DNA from: Paracoccus contaminans
GTDB lineage: Bacteria; Pseudomonadota; Alphaproteobacteria; Rhodobacterales; Rhodobacteraceae
DNA length: 64,000 bases
Assembly (NCBI RefSeq): GCF_002105555.1
Contig: NZ_CP020612.1
Span: forward strand, 1,101,001 to 1,165,000
Direction of reading: 5' to 3'
The notes beneath the pieces were generated by a model. The model was not told where the DNA came from, did no database searches, and was given only the letters and a program-made list of their open reading frames with translations. How positions within the stretch are numbered: the stretch's first letter is position 1; each line of letters begins with the position of its first letter. Position numbers and translations under genes: made by a program. This document shows, in pieces, positions 26,391 to 34,209 of this stretch.

Positions 26391-26733
26391 CACCGTTGCC
26401 CCCCTTGCTGCCGCGCAGCCGGGCGAGCACGACCTCGATGAAGGCGGGGCCGAAGACGCCGACGAGATAGGCGGCGGAGCCCGCCGCACCCCCGGCCGGG
26501 ATTGCCTGGGATGGCAGGTCGAGCCAGGCGGTGATGACCGCCATCGACAGGCTGCCCATCCCGGCGGCGATCAGACCGCCCAGCAGGATGTGGCGCAGCG
26601 CATCGCGCAGGCGCATCCGGGTAGTGAGCGCGTTGGTTGCTCCGCCAAGCGCGCCCCAAGCGGCCAGGATGACGGCGGTGGACGTCGCGAGATCGCGCAG
26701 CACCGCGGCGACAAAGCCGGTTTCTTCGTTCAT
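26383..26733 (-). CDS. Putative holin
   Basis: A 116-aa protein with three likely membrane segments (about 8-30, 45-68 and 80-103) separated by short charged loops and ending in a basic tail RLRGSKGGNGDA. Such a layout just before an endolysin is typical of a class I holin. The start overlaps the end of the DUF2460 gene (ATGA). The exact holin family is not identified. Confidence 0.6.
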   Translation of the reverse strand: MNEETGFVAAVLRDLATSTAVILAAWGALGGATNALTTRMRLRDALRHILLGGLIAAGMGSLSMAVITAWLDLPSQAIPAGGAAGSAAYLVGVFGPAFIEVVLARLRGSKGGNGDA

Positions 26734-27359
26734 CGCCGGATCTCCAGCAGCGGAATGGATGTGATCGACCCCAGCCGCTCGAGGTCGAGGGTGACGTCGA
26801 GCATGTCAGTGTCGAAGCGGACAGGAACGTCGAACTCGAAGCCTGCCGTGATTGCGACGCCCGCACCGGGGGCGGTGGTAAAAGTGACGCTGCCGGTGGT
26901 GGTGTTGACGCTCCAGCCGGTCATCTGCTCGACGCCGTTCAGGGCAAGACGGACGGTCCCTGCCACCGGCTTGGCAATAGCGCGGGTCCAGCTTTGCGCG
27001 CCGGAGGTATAACGCTTCAGCAAAGCGAAGGTGTTGACCGCACCATTGCCGGTACCGATAGGCTGATCGGTTGGTGCGACGGCCTGCGACGGCAGGCAGG
27101 ACTTGTAGTCCGCCCAGTCCTTGAAGCGGAAGCCATGCAGGCGGCCGTTCCTTGCCTCGAAGAAGGCGACGACTGCTGCCAGATCGTCGGCGCGGCGGAT
27201 GCCGTAGGCCACATCATAGCGGCGGCGCGAATTCGCCCAGCTGGCGTTGCGCTCCTCGTCACCGCTGGCCAGTTCGACCACTTGCGTGCGTCGTTCCGGC
27301 CCCCCGCGCGCTCCGCGGCTGATGTTGTCCGGAAACCGGACCTCGTGGAAGGCCATCAC
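26730..27359 (-). CDS. DUF2460 tail protein (GTA gp12-like)
   Basis: A 209-aa protein with the family opening FHEVRFPDNISRGARGGPER, the block RNGRLHGFRFKDWADYKSC (about 75-93) and an end rich in beta strands. DUF2460 proteins are distal tail proteins that begin the tail tip in GTA-like particles. Start and stop overlap with the tape-measure gene upstream and the holin gene downstream. Confidence 0.93.
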   Translation of the reverse strand: MMAFHEVRFPDNISRGARGGPERRTQVVELASGDEERNASWANSRRRYDVAYGIRRADDLAAVVAFFEARNGRLHGFRFKDWADYKSCLPSQAVAPTDQPIGTGNGAVNTFALLKRYTSGAQSWTRAIAKPVAGTVRLALNGVEQMTGWSVNTTTGSVTFTTAPGAGVAITAGFEFDVPVRFDTDMLDVTLDLERLGSITSIPLLEIRR

Positions 27360-29797
27360 ATCCCCCTCCGGCCCAGCGACACGGCGCGGGCAATGTCGCT
27401 CGCGACCTGCGTCCGGGACTGGCGGAAGCTCTCGGCGTCGCGCGCGTTGATCGTGACGTTGACGGTGGAGGCGCCCGACTGGCCGTAACCGGCCGCCTCG
27501 CGCCGGGAGAGGACCCGCTCCCCGCGTTGCAGGATCGCGGGCACCTCATCGGGGCGAAGCCCGGCCCAGCCCCCGTTGTGCATGCGCGGGGCACCAACGA
27601 AGGCCATGGCCGGGACCACCCGGCCGGGACCGGGGGCGCCGACCATGCCGCCCGCATGCAGGATGTTGGCGAAGATGCCACCGGCGCCGCCCAGCGCGCC
27701 GGAAAGGGCATTGGCAATGGGGCCAAGGATAAAGCGGCGAGCTGCCAGCTTGGCCAGATCGGCGATCATCGACGTGATCAGATCCCGGAAATCGAGCTTC
27801 CCGGTCTTCACGAAGTCACCGATGGCGTTCTCCGCGCTTTGGAAGGCCCCGACCAGCGCGCTGCCAATATCCCCGCCGATGTCGCGCGCCTTCGCGGCAT
27901 AATCGGCAAGTGCGGCGGTGACGGCTTGCCAGCCTGTCAGGGCCTGCTCGGCTCCGTCGGCAGTGTCGGCCCCTGCTTGTCGCCCGGCCGCACCGGCGCG
28001 ACCCGCCGCTCCGCCGGTATCGTCCAGTTCTTCGCCCAGCGCCCCGGCCGCAGCGGCGGCATCCGACAGCGCAGTCTCAGCGTCGACCCCCGTGCCGGTC
28101 ACCGCATCCTTCAGCGCCTGCCAGCTGGCGAGCGGCCGACCGGCGGCATCGGCGAACATCCCCGCCGCTTCGCGATAGCCATCGGCCCGAGCGCGGGCAT
28201 CGTCGGCCATTGCGCCGAGGCCAAGATCAGGCGGCTCGAAGTAGGCCCGCGACAGCGCGGCCGAGAAGGCATCCGCCGCCGCCGCGCCCGCAGCGGTCGC
28301 GGCCCCCTCGAAGGGATTGCCGAGGCGGCCCAGTTCCACCGGGTCGAGGGTGCCGATCGTCACCCCGCCTTCGCCCGTCGCCCATTCTGGCAAGAGGGCG
28401 AGGGCCGCGTTCAGCGTCTCGATGAAGCTGTTGATGCGGGTGACGACCCCGTTCAGCATCGCCTCGATGCCCGAAATCAGCCCGTTCGCGGCCTGGAAGG
28501 CGAAGTCGCCGATGGCACCGGGCAGACTGCCCCAGATCGCCACCGCCGCGTCATAGGCCCCCTGGAAGATCGCCGCCGTCCGGTCGCCGAAGCTGACGAC
28601 ACCCGCGATGGTGCCTTCCAGCGCCGAGAGACCGGCCGCCTTCAGGCCCTCCCATCCGGCCGCCATTCGCGCCAGCACCGCGTCCAGCGACAGGCCGATG
28701 CGGGACCAGACCTCGCGGGCCAGATCGCCGAGCAGGCGGAATGCTTCGCCCACCCCGCCGACACGGGCCACCAGCTGCGAGAACTGATAGACGAGCTCGC
28801 CCGCACCGACGATCAGCGCCCCGATGCCGGTGCGGATCAGGGCGCCGCGCAGGAAGACCAAAGCCGTGGCGAGGCCGCGCACCGACAGGGCCGCCGCCGC
28901 CATGCCAGCCACCCAGCGCCCGGCCATGACGGCGGCGAAGGTCGTGGCATAGGTGGCCAGCCGCCCGAGGTTGTCGAAGAGCATCGTGATCGCCTGCCCG
29001 ATGGGCCCCGTGGCCCGTGCCATGTCGGCGAGCTTGGTCGCGATGGTCTCCAGCGCCGGGGCGACGGCCACGGTCAGGCGGTTCACGAGGCCGGTCCAGA
29101 TCAGGCTGAGCCGCGCGATTGCGTCGCCCGTCCGCTCGATCTGCGCCGCATCCGCCGCACTGACCGCCACCCCGAAATTCTGCACGTCGCGCGCGGCATC
29201 GCGCAAGGTGGCGCTGTCGATCCGCAGGAAGGCCAGCGCCGCCCGGTCGCCAAAGAGGTCGGAGGCCACGGCCGCCCGCTCCGCCTCAGGCACGAGGCGG
29301 TTCAGCGCGTCCTGGATCGCTACGATGCGCTGGTCGAGCGGCAGGGCCTGCAGTTCCGCCGCCGTCAGGTTCAGCCGCCGGAGCGCACCGACCGCCGCGC
29401 CCGAACCGCTGGCGGCCTCTGACAGCCGCGTGGTCAGCTTCTTCGTCGCCTGCTCGATCTCGCCCATCGAGACGCCCGCCAGTTCTCCGGCCCAGGTCAG
29501 GGTCTGGATGCTTTCGACCGTCGTTCGCATCGACTGCGCGAGCTTGGCCTGCGCGTCGATGTTGGCCAGCCCTGAACGAACCATCGCCACCCCGGCCGCC
29601 GCCGCCGCGGCCGTGACGGCCGCCAGCGCGATCCCGGCCCGGCGCGCGAAGCTCGCGAGGCGCGTGTTGGCGAGTTCCATTTCGGCAGAGAGACGGCCGA
29701 ACCCGCGCGAGCCTGCCTCGCCGATGCCTTCCAGTTCCGCGCGCACCTGGCGGCCGCCCACGGCGGCGAGCCGGACGGAGACGCGTTTTTCGGCCAT
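27356..29797 (-). CDS. Phage tail tape measure protein
   Basis: An 813-aa, Ala- and Gly-rich protein with long helical stretches and several hydrophobic segments (for example about 50-75, 280-320 and 650-690). It sits between the tail chaperone and the first distal tail gene, the standard tape-measure position. By the usual figure of about 0.15 nm per residue, the tail would be near 120 nm (inference). The C-terminal QSGASTVNVTINARDAESFR is the typical end of this family. Confidence 0.92.
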   Translation of the reverse strand: MAEKRVSVRLAAVGGRQVRAELEGIGEAGSRGFGRLSAEMELANTRLASFARRAGIALAAVTAAAAAAGVAMVRSGLANIDAQAKLAQSMRTTVESIQTLTWAGELAGVSMGEIEQATKKLTTRLSEAASGSGAAVGALRRLNLTAAELQALPLDQRIVAIQDALNRLVPEAERAAVASDLFGDRAALAFLRIDSATLRDAARDVQNFGVAVSAADAAQIERTGDAIARLSLIWTGLVNRLTVAVAPALETIATKLADMARATGPIGQAITMLFDNLGRLATYATTFAAVMAGRWVAGMAAAALSVRGLATALVFLRGALIRTGIGALIVGAGELVYQFSQLVARVGGVGEAFRLLGDLAREVWSRIGLSLDAVLARMAAGWEGLKAAGLSALEGTIAGVVSFGDRTAAIFQGAYDAAVAIWGSLPGAIGDFAFQAANGLISGIEAMLNGVVTRINSFIETLNAALALLPEWATGEGGVTIGTLDPVELGRLGNPFEGAATAAGAAAADAFSAALSRAYFEPPDLGLGAMADDARARADGYREAAGMFADAAGRPLASWQALKDAVTGTGVDAETALSDAAAAAGALGEELDDTGGAAGRAGAAGRQAGADTADGAEQALTGWQAVTAALADYAAKARDIGGDIGSALVGAFQSAENAIGDFVKTGKLDFRDLITSMIADLAKLAARRFILGPIANALSGALGGAGGIFANILHAGGMVGAPGPGRVVPAMAFVGAPRMHNGGWAGLRPDEVPAILQRGERVLSRREAAGYGQSGASTVNVTINARDAESFRQSRTQVASDIARAVSLGRRGM

Positions 29798-29824
29798 GGG
29801 ATCGGGGCTCCGGTTGGAATGGGA

Positions 29825-30489
29825 TCAGTCGCGGTTCGCTGCGATCTGTTCGTTGACGCGGCGCACCATCACCGCCTCGAGGGCGGGCAGAAGTTCGGCG
29901 ATAGCAGGCGGGGAGATGCCGAGGGCCGCGCCCAAGGCCAGCGCCGCGCCCATGTCCCAGCCGATCACCGCGCCGGAGATGACGCGCATCTGGCCACCAA
30001 GGCGCTGCGCCAGGTCCCAGACCTGCGCACCCTCCAGCGTCAGCGGCCGGTTCAGCCGTGCGGGGCAGTCAGGACAGGTTGTTCCGCAGGCCGCGCAGTA
30101 GCCCTCGCCCCCACCGAAGGACCAGTCGGCAAGGGCGCAGAGGCGTTTTTTTCCGCGTCCAACAGGAGGGCCTTGGCGACGTACAGGGTCTGGAACGCCT
30201 CGAAGGCGGGCCAGATGTCGAGGAACGCGTCGATAGCCTCGGGGCTCGGATCGATGGGATTGCCGTTCGCATCCCCGATCCCCTCCCACGCGAGGATGGC
30301 CCGCCGCGCCAGCGCCTTGGCCATGGCGAGCGCGGCCTCCTCGGTCGCCGCCCCTTCGGCCAGGTCGGCAATCGCAGGATCGCCCCTCGCCGAAACCATC
30401 AGCGCGGTAGTGAGCGGGCGGAGCCGGACACGCACGCCGGGGATGAGGTCGCACCATTGCGGCGCGTTCGAAAGGTCGAGGGTCAGCAT
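29825..30489 (-). CDS. Tail assembly chaperone G-T frameshift product
   Basis: A -1 slip at 30145-30151 joins the first 115 codons of the upstream frame to 106 residues of the overlapping frame that ends at 29825, giving about 221 aa. The added part begins RLCALADWSFGGGEG and carries CAACGTTCPDC, a CX2CX3CX2C pattern that could bind zinc. It continues with helices to EQIAANRD. In lambda-like phages, the short protein (G) and the extended one (GT) together load tail-tube subunits on the tape measure. The extension has no start codon with a clear ribosome site, which supports frameshifting over separate translation. Confidence 0.75.
30052..30489 (-). CDS. Tail assembly chaperone, short form (gpG-like)
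   Basis: A 145-aa product without frameshifting: MLTLDLSNAPQWCDLIPGVR, a small alpha/beta protein whose last 30 residues after the slip site are Ala/Pro-rich and look non-functional. The start ATG 30489 lies 12 bp after the tail-tube gene stop. The position between tail tube and tape measure is that of G in lambda-like tails. Its family resemblance is weak by eye; context and the slip signal carry the call. Confidence 0.75.
   Translation of the reverse strand: MLTLDLSNAPQWCDLIPGVRVRLRPLTTALMVSARGDPAIADLAEGAATEEAALAMAKALARRAILAWEGIGDANGNPIDPSPEAIDAFLDIWPAFEAFQTLYVAKALLLDAEKNASAPLPTGPSVGARATARPAEQPVLTAPHG
30145..30151 (-). promoter_or_regulatory. Programmed -1 ribosomal frameshift site
   Basis: Reading the minus strand in the frame of the short chaperone, codons GAA AAA AAC contain the canonical slippery heptamer A AAA AAC in the correct phase. 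Slipping back by one base enters the open frame that ends at 29825. The run is seven A residues in an otherwise GC-rich gene. A downstream hairpin was not folded here. Confidence 0.8.
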
Positions 30490-30500
30490 GACGGGCCTTC

Positions 30501-31439
30501 TCAATAGGTTGCGACGGTGTTGACGAGGACGGCAGTGCACATTCGGGCGGGGCTGGTGGCCTTGGCCGCCTGCCAGTCGAAAGTGGCCTGGATGCCCTGC
30601 GGACCCGGGATCTCGATCCGGGGGCGCGGCAGGTAGACGGCATGGGCGGTGAAGGTGAAGCTGGCGTTGGCGCCGAGGCTCCAGGCGAAGACCAGCTCGC
30701 AGGGCGTGCCGTCGATGGCCTGCGTGATCAGGGCGGTGTCGGCAAAGCGGACCTCCACCCGGCCGGTCAGCGCGGCCATACCGGGGTCGGCGCCCTCGAT
30801 GCGACCGTCCGATCGGATGGTCTCGATCCGGTCAAGGCCGTTGGAATAGGTCACCTCGGCCGAGATGACGTTGCCGAGGGGCGAGCCGTTGCGCGTGATC
30901 GCCCCGTTGAAATGCCCGAACCGCTGCAGCGAAAGCGAGGTGTGCGTGCCAGCGGCCGTGGTTGCCGCGACGCTTTCTCCCTGCGCCACCAGCCGCGCCG
31001 TCGCGGTCAGCAGACCCGACCGCGCCATTTGCCACGACAGCTGGTCGCAGACGCAACCGGTGTACATCGCATAGCGCGGCACCTCCGGCATCGCCGTCTC
31101 GATGGCCATGCTCGGCAGCGTCCAGTTGCCCGACTGGAAGGTGTGGGTCTTGGGCGTCGTGCCGGTGGTCGTAGGCTGACCGAAGGCCGCCTTCAGCCAG
31201 AGGCCGAAGTTCTCGACGTCGATCGGCACCACGACATCACCATCGGCGGTGACCACGTCCTTGATCGGGGCCAACGGGTCGCGTCCCTGGCCCAGCAGTT
31301 CCGAGGCGATCAGCGGCTGTTCGGAGCCGAGCGTGGTGCTGGCGAACGGCACCGTGCGATAGCCCGTGGCGGGCGCGGTGCCGTAGACGGATTCGAACGC
31401 AAGCGCCATCTGCGCCCGCGCCCCATGGGCTCGTGCCAT
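30501..31439 (-). CDS. Major tail tube protein
   Basis: A 312-aa beta-rich protein of the phage tail tube type. It starts MARAHGARAQMALAFESVYG and contains TLGSEQPLIASELLGQGRD and an Ig-like region near 200-290. Its place before the chaperone pair and tape measure fits the major tube subunit. Being longer than the 200-250 aa of many tube proteins, it may carry an extra surface domain at the C-terminus. Confidence 0.87.
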   Translation of the reverse strand: MARAHGARAQMALAFESVYGTAPATGYRTVPFASTTLGSEQPLIASELLGQGRDPLAPIKDVVTADGDVVVPIDVENFGLWLKAAFGQPTTTGTTPKTHTFQSGNWTLPSMAIETAMPEVPRYAMYTGCVCDQLSWQMARSGLLTATARLVAQGESVAATTAAGTHTSLSLQRFGHFNGAITRNGSPLGNVISAEVTYSNGLDRIETIRSDGRIEGADPGMAALTGRVEVRFADTALITQAIDGTPCELVFAWSLGANASFTFTAHAVYLPRPRIEIPGPQGIQATFDWQAAKATSPARMCTAVLVNTVATY

Positions 31440-31463
31440 TGTGTTCTCCTATCGTGAGAGGGG

Positions 31464-31883
31464 TCAGGCCAGTGGATCGGCCGTGGAATAGTGCAGGATG
31501 ACCGGGATCACCGCTGCCTTCAGGCTGGCGGCACCCTCGACGGGCAGATCGACCGGGCGAGGCGCTTCCGCCTCCACCCAATCGCATAGCCCGCCCAGCG
31601 TGCGGTCGGCGGCAATCGCCGCGCCGACACTGGCGCAGAGCGTGTCGAAAGCGGCATCACGGGCGGCACCCTGAACGACCGCCTCGATCTCGGCCTGGTG
31701 CTGATAGTGATAGCGGAGCGGCGACAGCGTGACCTCGGGCACCCCCGGCTCGCCGTCGCGAAGGATCAGGATGCCCGCAGAGGGCACGCGCTCTGGCAGC
31801 ACGTCGCCGCGCAGGGCGGTGGCGGGCAACGCCGAGAGCCGCGCGTGCAGCGCAGCGAGGATGGTTTCGCGGGGGGTGGGCAT
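31464..31883 (-). CDS. Tail terminator-like protein
   Basis: A 139-aa protein starting MPTPRETILAALHARLSALP, with beta strands containing GILILRDGEPGVPEVTLSPL and YHYQHQAEIEAVVQ. Size, the N-terminal helix and position before the tube gene suggest the gpU-like protein that caps the tail tube. I chose the ATG at 31883; the longer frame upstream would overlap the inverted abortive-infection gene. Automatic annotations of relatives sometimes carry unrelated names. Confidence 0.65.
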   Translation of the reverse strand: MPTPRETILAALHARLSALPATALRGDVLPERVPSAGILILRDGEPGVPEVTLSPLRYHYQHQAEIEAVVQGAARDAAFDTLCASVGAAIAADRTLGGLCDWVEAEAPRPVDLPVEGAASLKAAVIPVILHYSTADPLA

Positions 31884-31954
31884 AAACGGTCTCTTGCGCG
31901 TATCTTGTGACTCTACACTTCGACTGATGTGGTGCTGACCCCAAGGAGATAGAT

Positions 31955-32833
31955 TTGAACGAAAAAGTTGCTGACAAAAAACGAGCCCCGGCTTCAATAA
32001 GTTGGAAGTTTCTTTTCTCTCTGATTGCGCTTGCAGCGATTGCGCTTCTTTTTGTTGTGAGCGTTTTCTATCATGGCGCGAGTAATGTTGAGACCTTCAA
32101 ATCGCTTGGCCCCTGGGGAGACTTCGCTGCAGGATTGCTCAATCCTGTCCTGACTTTTCTTTCCTTTATTGGTGTGCTCGTAACGATCGTACTGCAAAGA
32201 ATAGAGTTGTCAGAATCGCGACTAGAGCTTGAGCGATCCGCCGACGCGTTGGAAGCGCAAATTCGCTCCATTAATCTGCAGAGCTTTGAAAGCACGTTCT
32301 TTCAAATGTTGTCTGTTCACAATTCAATTGTGAACTCTATAGACCTTGTTTCATCCGAAACATCAGTGACCACAAATGGGCGCGATTGCTTCAGAGTATT
32401 CTACACTCGCCTAACAAAAATCTATCGCGACAATGAAAAGAAGGGGCAGCCAAAGCACGGCCCCTCCAAGATATTGGATGTTTCATACAGGGTATTTTGG
32501 AAGGACAGCCAACTGGAGCTAGGGCACTACTTTCGCTTCCTCTACAACTTCTTTCGACTTATTGATGAAAGTGCAGAGGCGCGTCCTTACCATGCAAAAC
32601 TGATCAGGTCCCAGCTATCGGATCAGGAACTCCTGATCTTGTTTTACAACTGCACCTCCGACCAAGGAAAGAACTTCCGCAAATATGCGGTAAAGTATGA
32701 GATCTTCGACAATCTGCCGACTGTCAGGCTTTTACACCCTACTCATGCTGACCTGATTGATCGCGCTGCATTCGGTCAAAATCCAATGTTGACGGGTCGC
32801 GATGTTCGGATGCCAAATCAGGAACGAGGTTAA
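31955..32833 (+). CDS. Putative phage abortive infection protein (putAbiC-like) moron
   Basis: A 292-aa protein with two N-terminal membrane segments (about 18-40 and 58-80), a helical linker (about 84-110), and a cytoplasmic domain ending SDQELLILFYNCTSDQGKNF ... FDNLP. The hydrophobic pair plus ELLILFYN is what I know from putative abortive infection proteins (PF16872). It probably guards the lysogen against other phages. It starts at TTG 31955, after a strong AAGGAGA. It points against the tail operon, sits alone between two tail genes, and is clearly A+T-rich compared with neighbours, so it is a recent insertion with its own expression. Confidence 0.8.
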   Translation: MNEKVADKKRAPASISWKFLFSLIALAAIALLFVVSVFYHGASNVETFKSLGPWGDFAAGLLNPVLTFLSFIGVLVTIVLQRIELSESRLELERSADALEAQIRSINLQSFESTFFQMLSVHNSIVNSIDLVSSETSVTTNGRDCFRVFYTRLTKIYRDNEKKGQPKHGPSKILDVSYRVFWKDSQLELGHYFRFLYNFFRLIDESAEARPYHAKLIRSQLSDQELLILFYNCTSDQGKNFRKYAVKYEIFDNLPTVRLLHPTHADLIDRAAFGQNPMLTGRDVRMPNQERG

Positions 32834-32856
32834 GAAATCAGAGCGAATTAGGTTCG

Positions 32857-33486
32857 CTAATTTAGCCACCCCGCCACGATCAACCCCGGCACGGCGTCAT
32901 GCGCCCGAGCTGCATCCCGCGCCAGGTCCAGCCGCTTCGGCAGCTTGACCTGCGGCACCAGCAGGAAGATCGGCGCGGTGACGAGGCCCCGGCCGGTCTT
33001 CGACCGTGACGCCACGGCACGGCCCTTCGTGTTCAGCCGCCCCTCGGCCACCAGCAGGCTCGGTCCCCGACTGCGATAAATGAACCGCAAGCGCAGGCCG
33101 GTCCGGCGTTCCCATTCGCCCGGGGTGATCCGGCCGCCGCGCAGGGACTTGCCTGCGGCGGGTGTGGGGATCGCGAGCCAGAACCCATTTTTCGAGCGGA
33201 TCAGCGGGCCGGTGTCGTGCGCGCCGACGATGACCGGGGCGTTGGACCAGACCACGGCCGCCGCGTTCAGGCTGGGCGTCGCTTTGGGGAACTGCTCCGA
33301 CCGGATTGTGCGGGCGAGCCGGGGCCCGAGGCCCGCGCCGGTGATCTGCAGCCGCCACGCCGCCTTCAGCCCTGTCCCGGCCTCGCGGATCGCGGCCGAC
33401 ACCGCCCGCTCGCCCGCCGCAACCTCGGCCGCCATCATCGCGACGATGTCGGGATCGATGTCGAGCTTGAGCTTCATCGCGGTCAC
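32857..33486 (-). CDS. DUF6441-type head-tail/tail completion protein
   Basis: A 209-aa basic protein with MKLKLDIDPDIVAMMAAEVAAGER near the start and GWLN at the end, matching what I recall of DUF6441. It stands where HK97-gp10-like tail completion proteins occur. GTG 33486 overlaps the previous stop (GTGA); ATG 33477 is an alternative start. Confidence 0.75.
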   Translation of the reverse strand: MTAMKLKLDIDPDIVAMMAAEVAAGERAVSAAIREAGTGLKAAWRLQITGAGLGPRLARTIRSEQFPKATPSLNAAAVVWSNAPVIVGAHDTGPLIRSKNGFWLAIPTPAAGKSLRGGRITPGEWERRTGLRLRFIYRSRGPSLLVAEGRLNTKGRAVASRSKTGRGLVTAPIFLLVPQVKLPKRLDLARDAARAHDAVPGLIVAGWLN

Positions 33487-33794
33487 GCTGGCCTCAGATC
33501 GACGGTCCAGACCAGCCGCTCACGGTCGCGGACGGGCTCGCCCTGGATCAGGAAGGCGTCGCCGTCGAACTCGATGCGGTCGCCGGGGCGGGGGGCTGGA
33601 ACTTCGGCCACCCGCAGGTCGATCCGGGTGGTTTCGGACCAGAGCCGGGCATCGCCAAAGTCGGTGACCGCATCGGCACGCCGGGCGACGATGCGCACAA
33701 GGACCGGCGCGCCGCCGTCGGCGATGTAGACCGCGTCCCGCCCGATGTTCGGATCGGCGAAGAGCGCGCCGACGGCGGCAGCGAAGGCGCTCAT
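33483..33794 (-). CDS. Head-tail joining protein (gpFII-like)
   Basis: A 103-aa beta-rich protein: MSAFAAAVGALFADPNIGRD, then IEFDGDAFLIQGEPVRDRERLVWTVDL. Size and sequence pattern are those of lambda FII-type head-tail connectors and the position after the capsid genes agrees. Overlapping stop/start signals with both neighbours (TGATG, GTGA) show tight coupling. Confidence 0.75.
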   Translation of the reverse strand: MSAFAAAVGALFADPNIGRDAVYIADGGAPVLVRIVARRADAVTDFGDARLWSETTRIDLRVAEVPAPRPGDRIEFDGDAFLIQGEPVRDRERLVWTVDLRPA

Positions 33795-34129
33795 CAGAAC
33801 GCCCCGTTCAAGCGCACCCGGCCGATCACATCGCCCGAGCCACCCGCTACCGCCTCGGTCGCCACGCCGATCAGCGTGTTCGAGGTGGTGACCTTGGTGG
33901 TCTGACGGGCGGTGTTGTCCCAGTAGATGCGGTCGCCGACGGCCCAAGCCTGCGAGCCGAGCTTCTTCAGCTCGTAGACGCCGACGAGCGCGGCTTCGAC
34001 ACCTTCGCCGAGGGCGGCGGTGCCGGAGGCCACGCCGAAGATGGAGCCGACGAGCAGACCATCGCCGGAGGTGACGGCATAGGGCGCGGTCAGGGTGACG
34101 GTGTTGCCGGGCTGGACGTAGGTTTTCAT
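33794..34129 (-). CDS. DUF2190 capsid decoration-like protein
   Basis: A 111-aa protein beginning MKTYVQPGNTVTLTAPYAV, with the DUF2190 pattern GDGLLVGSIFGVA and VGDRIYWDNTARQ. This family sits beside the major capsid protein and probably decorates or stabilises the head. It follows the capsid gene by 80 bp. Confidence 0.87.
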   Translation of the reverse strand: MKTYVQPGNTVTLTAPYAVTSGDGLLVGSIFGVASGTAALGEGVEAALVGVYELKKLGSQAWAVGDRIYWDNTARQTTKVTTSNTLIGVATEAVAGGSGDVIGRVRLNGAF

Positions 34130-34209
34130 GGGGGTGATCCTCGTGGAAAGACGAAGGGCGGCCCGTCAGGACCGCCCGCGTGTCAGGGTTCAGCATGTCG
34201 GGGTGCGGG

